Position numbers and translations under genes: made by a program. From Bacteroidales bacterium (GTDB lineage Bacteria > Bacteroidota > Bacteroidia > Bacteroidales > F082), in NCBI GenBank assembly GCA_027022105.1, contig JALVZH010000018.1:2020-46367 (forward strand): DNA of 44,348 bases, in the 5' to 3' direction. The notes below the pieces were generated by a model that saw nothing but the letters and a program-made list of their open reading frames with translations, searched no databases and had not been told where the DNA came from. Below are positions 7,367 to 16,475 of the stretch, piece by piece. Position 1 is the first letter of the stretch, and every line of letters begins with the position of its first letter.

Positions 7367-8662
7367 ATGGCTTATTATTTCACGTCCGAATCCGTTTCGG
7401 AAGGTCATCCCGACAAAGTGGCTGACCAAATTTCAGATGCAGTTTTAGATGAAATGTTACGGCAGGATCCCGATTCGAAGGTTGCCTGCGAAACCATGGT
7501 TACCACCGGCCTTGCCGTTATTGCGGGAGAGGTAAAAACCAATGCCTGGGTCGATTTGCAATCGGTAACCCGGCGCACCATTGAGCGAATTGGCTATACC
7601 AAAGCCGAGTATCAGTTCGACAGCAAGTCCTGCGGTGTTATTTCAGCATTGCACGAGCAGTCGCCCGACATTAATCAGGGTGTTGAACGGGAAACCGAAG
7701 AAGAGCAGGGTGCCGGCGATCAGGGAATGATGTTCGGGTACGCCATTCGCGAAACAGAAAATCTGATGCCCCTTACGGTTGAAATTGCTCACGACCTCCT
7801 TTACGAACTGTCGAACATCCGCCGCGAGGGCAAGGTGATGACCTACCTTCGTCCTGATGCAAAATCGCAGGTAACACTGGAATACGAAGACGACAACAGG
7901 CCAAAGAGAATAGACACCATCGTTATTTCCACCCAGCATGATGATTTCGATACAGAAGAGAACATGCAGAAAAAGATTAAAGAAGACATTGAAAAGTATC
8001 TGATTCCACGCATCAGAAAAACTTACGACGCTTACCTTTTCGACCATAACTATAAACTGTTTGTGAATCCTACGGGCAAATTTGTTATCGGCGGTCCTCA
8101 TGGCGATACGGGATTGACGGGCAGGAAAATTATTGTGGACACATACGGCGGTCATGGTGCCCACGGCGGCGGAGCTTTCTCGGGAAAAGACTCTTCCAAG
8201 GTTGACCGTTCAGCCGCCTATGCAGCCCGCCATATTGCCAAAAATATGGTTGCCGCCGGTATTGCCGATAAAATTCTGGTGCAGGTGGCTTATGCCATTG
8301 GAGTAAGTCATCCCGTGGGATTTTACGTTAACACTTTCGGGACGGCAAAAGTAAAAGGTGAAAACGGAAACCTGCTGTCGGACGGCCAAATTGCAGAGAT
8401 AACCGAATCGGTTTTCGATATGAAACCGGCATCCATAGTAAAAAGATTCGGACTGAAAAACCCCATCTTTGAAAAAACCGCATCATACGGACATTTCGGA
8501 AGAGATGTTTATGAACAGGAGACAGAGGTTTATTACGAAGACGAAAACACAACCTTTAAAGAAAACCGTAACGGAACAAAGGTCTTTACCAAAAAGGTTA
8601 AGTTCTTCGGATGGGAAGAGTTGAATTATGTGGATGAAGTGAAAAAGGCTTTTAATTTGTAA
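7367..8662 (+). CDS. metK: S-adenosylmethionine synthetase
   Basis: 431 residues, close to the Bacteroidota norm. It makes SAM from methionine and ATP. Visible signatures are the N-terminal [20 protein letters not shown] with the catalytic His at residue 14, the [12 protein letters not shown] loop, [20 protein letters not shown], and the glycine-rich [19 protein letters not shown] signature. The putative SAM-II riboswitch and a hairpin precede it, and a strong intrinsic terminator follows 38 bp after its stop, so it is probably transcribed alone. Confidence 0.97.
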   Translation: MAYYFTSESVSEGHPDKVADQISDAVLDEMLRQDPDSKVACETMVTTGLAVIAGEVKTNAWVDLQSVTRRTIERIGYTKAEYQFDSKSCGVISALHEQSPDINQGVERETEEEQGAGDQGMMFGYAIRETENLMPLTVEIAHDLLYELSNIRREGKVMTYLRPDAKSQVTLEYEDDNRPKRIDTIVISTQHDDFDTEENMQKKIKEDIEKYLIPRIRKTYDAYLFDHNYKLFVNPTGKFVIGGPHGDTGLTGRKIIVDTYGGHGAHGGGAFSGKDSSKVDRSAAYAARHIAKNMVAAGIADKILVQVAYAIGVSHPVGFYVNTFGTAKVKGENGNLLSDGQIAEITESVFDMKPASIVKRFGLKNPIFEKTASYGHFGRDVYEQETEVYYEDENTTFKENRNGTKVFTKKVKFFGWEELNYVDEVKKAFNL

Positions 8663-8700
8663 TTGTTAAACATGGATTTACATCCGACTTTCCAAAATAA

Positions 8701-8732
8701 AAAAAAACCGGCTTTAACAGGCCGGTTTTTTT
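8701..8732. terminator. bidirectional intrinsic terminator
   Basis: AAAAAAACCGGC (8701-8712) and GCCGGTTTTTTT (8721-8732) form a 12-bp stem with an 8-base loop and U runs on both strands. It separates the convergent metK and the secreted-protein gene at 8753-9505. Confidence 0.93.
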
Positions 8733-8752
8733 ATGATGTTATTTTACCTCTT

Positions 8753-9505
8753 TTACCTTTTAACAATAAGCTTTTTGGTTTTTTCGATTTTACCGTTAAC
8801 CAATACGGTGTAGAAGTAAAGTCCTTCGCTCAGGTTGTTGAGGTCAACCTTAACGGAGCCCTCTGTTTGGTTCAGCGGAATGGTCTTAACCACTTTTCCT
8901 ACCAAGTTAACAATCTTGATTTCAGCGGATTTTACAGTGCTGTTCAGGTGAAAGTCAACATTTGCAAAAGAACTTGCGGGATTGGGATAAATATCGGAAA
9001 CAGCGGTGGTCAGTCCGTTTTCGTCAATTCCGGTATATCCCAGCATGTATTTAACATATACGGTATCAATAATCTCGAAATTATCTTTGTCGAAGAAAGC
9101 ATATTTTACGAGTGAAGTTCCGTATTGAGGATTCCCGTTAATGTCGTTATAGTTGTAATGACCCGAAAACATGTCGTCTTCCGACTGACCGCCTGCTGCA
9201 ATAAACTGATACTGTCCTGAGGTATCTACCATGGGCGACCAGCAAATTACGGGCCAGCAAAAACTGTTCTCGGTTCCGTCAAGAACATCAATGTTGGTTC
9301 TTGCAACCAAAACGTTTATTCCGTTATCGGTATTGTTGTGTACAACGGCGTGAAATGTAAGTTCTCCTTCTTCATTAGGTGGACCGAATATGGTAACGGT
9401 ATCGCCGAAAGTTACGCCGTTCCACGAGAGTGTAACGGGGTCTTGTGCCTTTACAATTGCCGAAAGGCCGATGAACAATGCCAATGAGAGTAATAATTTT
9501 TTCAT
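8753..9505 (-). CDS. secreted protein with type A T9SS sorting domain
   Basis: 250 residues. The signal peptide is MKKLLLSLALFIGLSAIVKA. A beta-rich domain of about 130 residues follows (VTLSWNGVTFGDTVTIFGPP, THAV-type strands, two Cys in CWPVICW), which I cannot assign to a named family. The C-terminal 80 residues form a clear Por-secretion sorting domain: ISDIYPNPASSFANVDF, IKIVNLVGKVVKTI, VDLNNLSEGLYFY, and a final KTKKLIVKR. The protein should cross the outer membrane by T9SS and be attached or released there. It has a TATTTTTG promoter box at 9556-9563. Confidence 0.85.
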   Translation of the reverse strand: MKKLLLSLALFIGLSAIVKAQDPVTLSWNGVTFGDTVTIFGPPNEEGELTFHAVVHNNTDNGINVLVARTNIDVLDGTENSFCWPVICWSPMVDTSGQYQFIAAGGQSEDDMFSGHYNYNDINGNPQYGTSLVKYAFFDKDNFEIIDTVYVKYMLGYTGIDENGLTTAVSDIYPNPASSFANVDFHLNSTVKSAEIKIVNLVGKVVKTIPLNQTEGSVKVDLNNLSEGLYFYTVLVNGKIEKTKKLIVKR

Positions 9506-9555
9506 ATCAGTATTTTTTATTTTTCAAATACAAAAACAATGCCGTTTTAATGCGG

Positions 9556-9563
9556 CAAAAATA
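9556..9563 (-). promoter_or_regulatory. candidate -7 box for the T9SS-sorted protein
   Basis: On the minus strand TATTTTTG matches TAnnTTTG and lies about 50 bp upstream of the start at 9505. A short GCCG/CGGC hairpin lies at the predicted 5' end of the RNA. The rest of the 188-bp gap to 9693 shows nothing else I can name. Confidence 0.5.
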
Positions 9564-9693
9564 CACCATTTATTATAACATATGACAAGTAAAATGAAGA
9601 ATATGTTGCCTGAGGGGAATATGGGAATTCAATTTTATGCATCCAATGTTTTATACCCCGCCTGATTTATTACAACTTTTAACAACTCTGTCT

Positions 9694-10485
9694 TCAAAGA
9701 ACCCACTTCGGTTTCCGTTTTTCAAAAAAGGCGGCCATTCCGTCCTGGCCTTCGTCCGAGGCCCTCAGTTGTGCAATGAGGGTTGCGGTATAGTTAGTAA
9801 GCTCGTCCATGTCTGTTGATTCCGTCACCTTGCCGATGAGTTTTTTGGTGGCTTTTACCGCTCCGGGGGCGGCTGTTTTCAGCTCTTTTATCAGTTGTTC
9901 CGTTTTTTCAGGCAACTGCTCCTGCGGGACGGCGTGATTAACAAGATGCCATTTTTCGGCCTCTTTGCCATCAAACCTTTTTCCTGTCAGCATCAGCTCT
10001 TTGGCGCCGAACTCACCAATCCGTTTTATGACAAACGGAGCGATGGTAGCCGGAGCAATGCCCAGTTTTACTTCGCTGAATGCAAATTTGGTGTTTTCGG
10101 CCGCCACCACCATATCGCAGGCCGCCAACAGGCCGTTGGCACCGCCGAATGCAGCTCCCTGAACAACTGCCAGCGTAGGAACCGGACAGTCGTAAACGGC
10201 TTTGAACAACGCCGCAAGCTTCTGCCCGTCGCGCTTGTTTTCTTCAAAACCGAAACCGGCAATGGCTTTCATATAATTAAGGTCGGCACCGGCACAAAAC
10301 GATTTTCCGGCACCCTGCAAAACCACACAGCGCAAACCGCTTTTTTCATTCACCGACCGGAACAATCCGGTAAGTTCGGCTATCATCTGCTCGTTCATGG
10401 CGTTGTGTACTTCGGGCCGGTTCAGGGTTATCCGCATCACGGAATCCCTTGTCTCTTCAACTATTGTTTGATAATTATTATGCAT
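9694..10485 (-). CDS. enoyl-CoA hydratase/isomerase family protein, possibly methylglutaconyl-CoA hydratase
   Basis: 263 residues with the crotonase fold. Visible are the N-terminal ITLNRPEVHNAMNEQM, the CoA-binding and oxyanion-hole segment SFCAGADLNYM, the second oxyanion-hole loop VVQGAAFGGANGLLAACD, and FAFSEVKLGIAPATIAPFV with the usual catalytic Glu. The C-terminal GMAAFFEKRKPKW is standard. The NYM and GANGL variants resemble methylglutaconyl-CoA hydratases of leucine breakdown, but no neighbouring leucine-pathway genes support that here. The ATG at 10485 is preferred over a TTG at 10494. Confidence 0.9.
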   Translation of the reverse strand: MHNNYQTIVEETRDSVMRITLNRPEVHNAMNEQMIAELTGLFRSVNEKSGLRCVVLQGAGKSFCAGADLNYMKAIAGFGFEENKRDGQKLAALFKAVYDCPVPTLAVVQGAAFGGANGLLAACDMVVAAENTKFAFSEVKLGIAPATIAPFVIKRIGEFGAKELMLTGKRFDGKEAEKWHLVNHAVPQEQLPEKTEQLIKELKTAAPGAVKATKKLIGKVTESTDMDELTNYTATLIAQLRASDEGQDGMAAFFEKRKPKWVL

Positions 10486-10616
10486 CGATCCCAACGGGTT
10501 TTAAGCTGTTTTTATTCATGCCTCAAATCTATCAAAATATTCCATATACATACGTTTTTCGGGTAGAGAAAGCGTTTTTCAGAGCAATTCCGGCAAAAAA
10601 CGGTGTTTCTCCGCTG

Positions 10617-12617
10617 TTATGCCAGGGCTTTGATGAACTCCTCCAGATCGGTGTCGGCGTCAAGACCAAGTTTTTTCTTCAACCGGTGACGCGAGCTTTT
10701 TATACTTGACGGAGCAACATTCAGCACCGATGCCATCTCCTTGCTGGTCATGTTCAGTTTTATCAGGGCACAAAGCCGGTGGTCGTTTTTGGTAAGGTTC
10801 GGATTTATCTCACTAAGTTTTTGGAAAAAGCTCCGGTTTACCTCTTCAAAATAGAGTTTAAACAGTTCCCAGTCTTTTTGCGACCGCAAACTATGTTTTA
10901 TTTTGTTGATAATCGACTTGTACTTCGGTTTTTCCTCAACAGGGGCTTTTTTTGAAAGGTTTTTAATGTCGTCGAGTATTTGTTGAAGCATTGTGTTTCG
11001 ATACATCATATGCAGGGCATGGCTGCTCAATTGTTTTGATTTGTAAAGTACCGACCGCTGCAATTCCTGCTCTTTGAATTTGCTTTTTTCCAACTCCGCT
11101 TTCACGAGTTCCTGCTCTTTTTTATGTACAATCTCTTTTTGAATATGAATTTGTTTGTCTTTTTTCCGCTTTATGTAGATACTGACGGCACCGGTGACTA
11201 TTAATAAAAGAGTAAAAACAAAAATCACAATCGTTTTTTGTTTCTCATCTCTCAATATTTTGTTACGAAGAACTTCCGCCTGTTTTTCTTTTTGTAATAA
11301 TTCTATTTGCCGCTGTTTCTGGGTAGATTCCAGTTGCGCCTGCAATTTATTGTAATTGGCTCTGCTTGCGGAATTGAAAATACTGTCGTGCAGTTCATTG
11401 TGTTTTTTAAAGTAATCGAGCGCCGGTTTGTAGTCTCCTTTCAGGGCATAAGCATCCGACAAAGTTAAATAGGCCTGTTCCATATTGCCGCGTTGTCCCT
11501 TCTCTTTCATAATGGAAAGCCCTTTTTGTCCGTAATAAATTGCCTTTTCCGCATTACCTGTTTTCAGGAAATACAAAGCCATGTTTTGATAGCTTGCAGC
11601 CAATGCACTTTTGTACCTTTTTTTACCGTTCAGTTTCAACGCAAGCAACGCGCTTTCCTTTGCTTTTTTGTATTTTCCCAATTGCAGATATAAAGAGGAG
11701 AGATGGTTAAGGGATACGATTCGGCCTCTTTGGTAGTTTGCTTTTTCGTATAATTTTAGCGCTTTTTTGTAATATTCAATGGCTCTCAGGGTATCCCCCA
11801 TGTTTTTTTGCACCAAACCCAGGTTGGAATAACAGGAAGCCATCTGAGCAGTATCTTTTAAAGTGCTGTATTCGTCGAAAGCCCTTTTAAAGTAATCGGC
11901 AGCAAGACTGTCGTTTCCGTTTTTATAACAAACGGCACCTATGTTAAGCAGAACGGGAGCTATCAATTGAGGCCCGGCGTTATGTTCCTGTCTGTATTCA
12001 AGCGATTGTTTGAAATAGATTATGGCGGAATCGTAATAACCCTGCCGGGTCAGAATGGTGGCTTTGTTGTTAAGCAGTTTGGCATAATTAAAAATACTTA
12101 TCTTTTTTTGACCGGGATGGTTATGGGTGTAATCAATAAGTAATGCCAGTGCTCTTGTAAAAGATGAGTTTGCCAGATTGTATTTTCCCTGATAATAATA
12201 GGTCCAGCCGATATTGGTTAAAAACTCCATAATATGAACCGTATCTTTTTCCTTTTCGCTCAGTTTTAATCCTTTCTCAACAAAAATATCCGAAGAGTCG
12301 TATTTTCGTGCTGCGGCGTAAGCATTAACAAGATTGCTTATGGCTTCTATTTCGTTACTGTAATCAATGTTTTTTGATATATGATAAGCCTGACGCGCAT
12401 AACTTACGGCTTCGTCGGGGTTTGTACTGACAGTTGCTCCGGCAAGCCTGTTCAGTGTGCCTGCCTTTTCAATACCGTTTTGATAATAGAGCCTTACTTT
12501 TAAACTGTCGGTGTTGATGCCGTACAGTGAAACGGTATAAAAAGACAATAAAATTGTAGTAAAAAAAACAATAACCGGATAAAAATGTTTGTTTCCGGCA
12601 ATGCTCTGTTTTGTCAT
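10617..12617 (-). CDS. TPR-transmembrane-coiled coil-HTH transcriptional regulator
   Basis: 666 residues. An N-terminal hydrophobic segment (VIVFFTTILLSFYTVSLYG) is followed by about nine TPR repeats to residue 400 (for example SCYSNLGLVQKNMGDTLRAI), a coiled coil rich in Gln and Lys, a membrane helix near 460-480 (IVIFVFTLLLIVTGAVSIYI), a second coiled coil, and a C-terminal LuxR-like helix-turn-helix (NDHRLCALIKLNMTSKEMAS, then SIKSSRHRLKKKLGL). There is no kinase domain, so TPR sensing outside and DNA binding inside appear to be joined in one chain, a common Bacteroidota design. It diverges from the fibre locus and is the best candidate for its regulator. Confidence 0.88.
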   Translation of the reverse strand: MTKQSIAGNKHFYPVIVFFTTILLSFYTVSLYGINTDSLKVRLYYQNGIEKAGTLNRLAGATVSTNPDEAVSYARQAYHISKNIDYSNEIEAISNLVNAYAAARKYDSSDIFVEKGLKLSEKEKDTVHIMEFLTNIGWTYYYQGKYNLANSSFTRALALLIDYTHNHPGQKKISIFNYAKLLNNKATILTRQGYYDSAIIYFKQSLEYRQEHNAGPQLIAPVLLNIGAVCYKNGNDSLAADYFKRAFDEYSTLKDTAQMASCYSNLGLVQKNMGDTLRAIEYYKKALKLYEKANYQRGRIVSLNHLSSLYLQLGKYKKAKESALLALKLNGKKRYKSALAASYQNMALYFLKTGNAEKAIYYGQKGLSIMKEKGQRGNMEQAYLTLSDAYALKGDYKPALDYFKKHNELHDSIFNSASRANYNKLQAQLESTQKQRQIELLQKEKQAEVLRNKILRDEKQKTIVIFVFTLLLIVTGAVSIYIKRKKDKQIHIQKEIVHKKEQELVKAELEKSKFKEQELQRSVLYKSKQLSSHALHMMYRNTMLQQILDDIKNLSKKAPVEEKPKYKSIINKIKHSLRSQKDWELFKLYFEEVNRSFFQKLSEINPNLTKNDHRLCALIKLNMTSKEMASVLNVAPSSIKSSRHRLKKKLGLDADTDLEEFIKALA

Positions 12618-12667
12618 TTCGGTTTTTTTTATCTGTTTACTACGGTAAATATCCGTTTTAAAGTTAC

Positions 12668-12675
12668 CAAATATA
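12668..12675 (-). promoter_or_regulatory. candidate -7 box for the TPR-HTH regulator
   Basis: TATATTTG on the minus strand fits TAnnTTTG, about 50 bp before the regulator's start at 12617. The intergenic region 12618-12883 also holds the phased TACC boxes and the promoter of the divergent locus. Confidence 0.45.
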
Positions 12676-12776
12676 CACTTTTTGATTGATTACCCGTGTA
12701 AATTTTTATGTCAAAAAACAGCGAATTTTTATATTATTGAAAATCAAACAATAAGATAATTTTTTACCCCTGTTTA

Positions 12777-12826
12777 CCTACCATTTGCCTACCAGAAAAC
12801 AAACCGTTGCCTACCATTTGCTTACC
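12777..12826. promoter_or_regulatory. four helically phased TACC boxes, candidate operator
   Basis: CCTACCATTTGCCTACC (12777-12793) is repeated as CCTACCATTTGCTTACC (12810-12826), 33 bp apart. The four TACC boxes start at 12779, 12790, 12812 and 12823, all multiples of 11 bp apart and therefore on one face of the helix. The last box lies about 46 bp before the predicted start of transcription (near 12872), the usual place for an activator. The divergent TPR-HTH regulator is the natural candidate to bind here. Confidence 0.6.
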
Positions 12827-12857
12827 TGAAAAATAAAAATAATTCTCATCCGCCCTG

Positions 12858-12865
12858 TATGTTTG
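12858..12865 (+). promoter_or_regulatory. candidate -7 box for the fibre/propeller locus
   Basis: TATGTTTG matches TAnnTTTG. The predicted start near 12872 leaves only about 12 bases before ATG 12884, which argues against the alternative TTG start at 12863 for the small gene. Confidence 0.5.
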
Positions 12866-12883
12866 CCGAAAAATTTTGATGAA

Positions 12884-13126
12884 ATGAACAAGTGTATTGT
12901 AGATATAAATGAAAACAGGGTTCTTGTTACTTTTTACCACATAGTCAATAACGGCTCTATTGAAATATGGAAAGATGAGGGGAAAAAGAAGCCCTTATTG
13001 GTTTATTCGAAAAAAGTAAAGAATTCCATTTTCGAGAACATCGGTTCGGTTCCGGGAAAAGGATCATATAAAATGGATATTGATATGGACGGTGAAATTA
13101 TTTCGAAAACCATAAAAATATTTTAA
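12884..13126 (+). CDS. small cytoplasmic protein of unknown function
   Basis: 80 residues from ATG 12884 (87 if the TTG at 12863 were used). There is no signal peptide. The sequence alternates charged and hydrophobic residues (CIVDINENRVLVTFYHIV, then SIEIWKDEGKKKPLLVYSKK) and is probably beta-rich, ending in GEIISKTIKIF. I recognise no family. It lies directly behind the phased operator and promoter and ahead of a terminator-like hairpin, so it is the first gene of the fibre locus. A regulatory role is possible, and coding is supported only by the clean frame and context. Confidence 0.6.
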   Translation: MNKCIVDINENRVLVTFYHIVNNGSIEIWKDEGKKKPLLVYSKKVKNSIFENIGSVPGKGSYKMDIDMDGEIISKTIKIF

Positions 13127-13132
13127 GCAAAT

Positions 13133-13223
13133 GCCTCTCAAAATAAATAAATCAAAAGGTAGGAGTTTTGGTATGCAGTCCGGAAGTCGAAGCATCTTCC
13201 GGATTGCAAGAGAGGCTTTTTTT
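13133..13223 (+). terminator. two-level hairpin with U run, terminator or attenuator
   Basis: An outer stem GCCTCTC (13133-13139)/GAGAGGC (13210-13216) is followed by seven T. Inside it a 13-bp stem TGCAGTCCGGAAG (13174-13186)/CTTCCGGATTGCA (13196-13208) has one G-U pair. It lies between the small gene and the large fibre gene, and I see no other promoter before the fibre gene, so read-through control is likely. Confidence 0.75.
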
Positions 13224-13250
13224 AAAAATCTAATTTAAAAACACAATATC

Positions 13251-16200
13251 ATGAAAAATTTATTACTTACAATTGCAACAGTTGTTTTGCTGACAATGAG
13301 CGGATATGCTCAGGTAGCCATTAACGAAACGGGAGCCGATCCCGATCCTTCGGCAATTCTCGATTTATCGAGTACAACAAAAGGTTTTTTGGTACCACGG
13401 GTTACAACCTCTCAAAGAAATGCCATTGGTACAACACAAGGCGGCCTTTTGGTTTACGATACCGATACCGAAAGTTTCTGGTATTACAACAATATATATG
13501 CTACATGGGTTGAAATTAAAGCCGGGAGTGCTTTGGACATTAACAGCCTTGCCGATGGCAGCAGCGACGGTTCAAGTGTTTTTTTGGGATCAAATGCAGG
13601 CAGTGCCGATGATGGAACCAACTACAATACGGCACTTGGAATAAATGCTTTACGCAGCAATACCTCCGGCACTTATAATACTGCCATGGGTAACGGTTCT
13701 TTGTATAATAATACAAGCGGACAAGAGAATACGGCAGTAGGAAACAGCACCCTTGGAAACAATACAACCGGGCACTACAATACGGCAATAGGGCGAAGTG
13801 CTCTTATTAACAATACCACCGCATCGGGCAATACGGCTACCGGAACAAGAGCACTTTATTATGATACAACCGGTTCGAAAAATACCGCAAACGGTTATTA
13901 TTCATTGTATTACAATAGAAACGGAAGTTATAACAGTGCTTTTGGAACTTATTCGCTGTATCATAACACAACAGGAATTTCGAACACTGCTGTTGGTACA
14001 AAAGCCTTATATAACAACACCGACCGTAGCAATCTGGTAGCCGTGGGCGATTCGGCGCTTTTTAATAACGGTACGGGGGTATCGGAAGATTATCATGCAA
14101 CGGCAAATACCGCCGTGGGTTCCAAATCGCTTTATTCAAATACCAGGGGTTATAAAAACACTGCTTTGGGATTTCAAACGCTCTATTCAAACACAACAGG
14201 TGTTAAAAATACAGCTGTCGGATATAATTCCCTTTATAATAATACAGATGGCAATCGAAACACTGCTGTCGGATATTTAACATTAAACAGTCATATAACA
14301 GGTTTTAGTAATACGGCTGTTGGGGCATATGCATTACAATACGACACATCGGGTATTTATAATACTGCCGTAGGTAGCAAATCTTTGAGGAATAATCAGG
14401 ATGGAAGTAGCAATACCGCAGTGGGAAATAATACTCTTGCAAATAATACAAGCGGGAGCAATAACACTGCAATAGGGCGAAGTGCTCTAAGCGATAACAC
14501 TACCGGTACGGGCAACACGGCTATCGGACAACAATCTCTTAGTTATGATACAACCGGCTCGAGAAATACTGCAACCGGTTATTATTCACTATTTTATAAC
14601 AGAAGCGGCGATTACAATAATGCATTCGGATACGGAGCGCTCTATTCAAACACAACAGGAATTTCGAATACTGCTGTAGGTACAAGAGCTTTATATAACA
14701 ACACCGACCGCTCCAATCTTGTTGCCGTGGGCGATTCGGCTTTGTTCAACAACGGAACCGGTGCTACGGAAGCCTGGCATGCCACTGAAAATACCGCCCT
14801 CGGTTCCAAAGCGCTATATTCCAATACTACGGGATATTATAACACTGCCAATGGTTACCACGCTTTGTATTCCAATACCACAGGGTATAATAACACAGCG
14901 AATGGAGATAGAACTTTGTATTCCAATACGACTGGAAACAGCAATACTGCTAGTGGATATAGAGCATTGCAAAATAATACAACCGGAAATAAGAATACCG
15001 CCACCGGATTTGCCGCATTGGATTACAACTCAACCGGAGAATGTAATACGTCTAACGGGTATCAAGCATTATATTCCAACTCTTCCGGTAACAATAATGT
15101 GGCCAATGGAAATAGTGCATTGTTTATGAATACAACAGGAAATTCAAACATTGCCATAGGAGTAAATAGCTTATTCAAAAACACCGACCGTAGTAATTTG
15201 GTAGCCGTGGGCGATTCGGCTTTGTATAACAATAGCACCGGTGAATTTAATACAGCTATTGGTTCTAAAACCCTTTATGCCAATACAACTGGAACCAGAA
15301 ATACAGCTTGTGGATACAATGCATTAAAGGGGAATACCACAGGCGGTTGGAACACCGCCACCGGATCTTTTGCATTGAACCAAAACACCACAGGTATTGG
15401 AAATACAGCCATTGGATATGGTGCGGCATCATATAATATATCAGGTATGAAAAACACGGTTAACGGATATTTTGCTTTATACTTAAACAAAACCGGAAGT
15501 GGTAATGTAGCCATAGGTACGTTTAGTCTATACCACAGTAACAATCTTAGCCATCTGGTAGCCGTGGGCGACTCGGCTTTGTATAACAACGGAACCGGTA
15601 TTACTCAATCCTGGCATGCCACTGAAAATACCGCTATCGGTTCCAAAGCGCTATTTTCCAATACAACAGGATATTACAATACCGCCAATGGTTACCATAC
15701 TTTATATGCCAATACCACGGGATATAGAAATACGGCTTCCGGAAACCAATCATTGTATCAAAATACAACTGGACAATCAAATACTGCACACGGTAATGAT
15801 GCATTAAGAAATAATACCACGGGAAGTTTCAATACTGCTGTCGGACGTGATGCCTTGAATGCCAATACAACGGGGGATCATAATACTGCCGTTGGGTACA
15901 ATGCTTTTGGTAGCGGAACATACTCCAATTCAACCGCCATTGGCTACAATACCCCCATAAGCGGTAACAACCAGGTTCACCTTGGTAATACCAGTATTAC
16001 CGAAATAAAAGGTGAGGTAAACTTTACCACTTATTCCGACGGACGAATCAAAGAAAATATCAAAGAGGATGTGAAAGGTCTGGAGTTTATTATGAAACTG
16101 CGCCCCGTTACTTTCAACATCAATCTCGATAAAGAGAATCAACTGTTGGGCCTCGTTGACCGGGCAAGCTATGAAGGAAAATACGACATTGAAAAAATAA

Positions 16201-16439
16201 AACGTACAGGTTTCATCGCGCAGGAAGTAGAGGCTGCTGCCAAAGAAGTGGGTTACGACTTCAGCGGTGTGCAAAAGCCAAAAAATGAAAAGGATTTATA
16301 CGGCTTATCCTATGCCGAATTTGTGGTGCCGTTGGTAAAATCGGTACAGGAACTAAATCAAAAACTTGAAAAAGAAAATGCCGGGTTAAAAGCACGCCTT
16401 GAAAAGCTGGAGAAATTATTAATTGAGAAAACAAAATAA
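13251..16439 (+). CDS. tail-fibre-like surface protein with NTAxG collar repeats and S74 chaperone domain
   Basis: 1062 residues. The signal peptide is MKNLLLTIATVVLLTMSGYA. Residues 21-95 form an N-terminal module (VAINETGADPDPSAILDLSS, then GFLVPRVTTSQRNAI) shared with the two fibre genes downstream. About 45 collar repeats of a 17-residue unit (GxxxLYxNTTGxxNTAx) fill residues 125-905 and resemble YadA-type head repeats. The last 140 residues are a peptidase S74 intramolecular chaperone: TYSDGRIKENI with the presumed nucleophile Ser929, LRPVTFNIN, TGFIAQEVE, YAEFVVPLVKSVQELN and a C-terminal coiled coil. In phage fibres this domain trimerises and then cleaves itself off. A trimeric extracellular fibre is inferred. 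No T9SS sorting domain is present, so the export route is unclear. Confidence 0.88.
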   Translation: MKNLLLTIATVVLLTMSGYAQVAINETGADPDPSAILDLSSTTKGFLVPRVTTSQRNAIGTTQGGLLVYDTDTESFWYYNNIYATWVEIKAGSALDINSLADGSSDGSSVFLGSNAGSADDGTNYNTALGINALRSNTSGTYNTAMGNGSLYNNTSGQENTAVGNSTLGNNTTGHYNTAIGRSALINNTTASGNTATGTRALYYDTTGSKNTANGYYSLYYNRNGSYNSAFGTYSLYHNTTGISNTAVGTKALYNNTDRSNLVAVGDSALFNNGTGVSEDYHATANTAVGSKSLYSNTRGYKNTALGFQTLYSNTTGVKNTAVGYNSLYNNTDGNRNTAVGYLTLNSHITGFSNTAVGAYALQYDTSGIYNTAVGSKSLRNNQDGSSNTAVGNNTLANNTSGSNNTAIGRSALSDNTTGTGNTAIGQQSLSYDTTGSRNTATGYYSLFYNRSGDYNNAFGYGALYSNTTGISNTAVGTRALYNNTDRSNLVAVGDSALFNNGTGATEAWHATENTALGSKALYSNTTGYYNTANGYHALYSNTTGYNNTANGDRTLYSNTTGNSNTASGYRALQNNTTGNKNTATGFAALDYNSTGECNTSNGYQALYSNSSGNNNVANGNSALFMNTTGNSNIAIGVNSLFKNTDRSNLVAVGDSALYNNSTGEFNTAIGSKTLYANTTGTRNTACGYNALKGNTTGGWNTATGSFALNQNTTGIGNTAIGYGAASYNISGMKNTVNGYFALYLNKTGSGNVAIGTFSLYHSNNLSHLVAVGDSALYNNGTGITQSWHATENTAIGSKALFSNTTGYYNTANGYHTLYANTTGYRNTASGNQSLYQNTTGQSNTAHGNDALRNNTTGSFNTAVGRDALNANTTGDHNTAVGYNAFGSGTYSNSTAIGYNTPISGNNQVHLGNTSITEIKGEVNFTTYSDGRIKENIKEDVKGLEFIMKLRPVTFNINLDKENQLLGLVDRASYEGKYDIEKIKRTGFIAQEVEAAAKEVGYDFSGVQKPKNEKDLYGLSYAEFVVPLVKSVQELNQKLEKENAGLKARLEKLEKLLIEKTK
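13625..15965 (+). repeat. 51-bp coding repeat array with a longer superrepeat
   Basis: Within the fibre gene a 51-bp (17-codon) unit recurs in frame with NTAxG at its end. A larger block reading LVAVGDSAL, followed by three residues of type FNN or YNN, recurs at about residues 256, 484, 643 and 763 (near bases 14020, 14702, 15181 and 15541), often with the same flanking GSKALYSNT. Spacing of the blocks is unequal, so whole groups of units have been gained or lost. Confidence 0.85.
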
Positions 16440-16475
16440 ACCGTTTCTGTCATCAACAAATAAAAACCTGAAAAA

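Noticed and set aside
8663-9115. Plus-strand frame of 150 residues after metK
   Set aside because: It runs through the strong terminator and opposite the T9SS-sorted gene; no motif supports it.
12863-13126. TTG start at 12863 for the small gene
   Set aside because: This codon overlaps the predicted -7 box TATGTTTG, and ATG 12884 fits the leader better.
13625-15965. Regular 51-bp repeats as a CRISPR array
   Set aside because: The repeats are in frame inside one long coding region, the spacers are not unique, and no cas genes are near.
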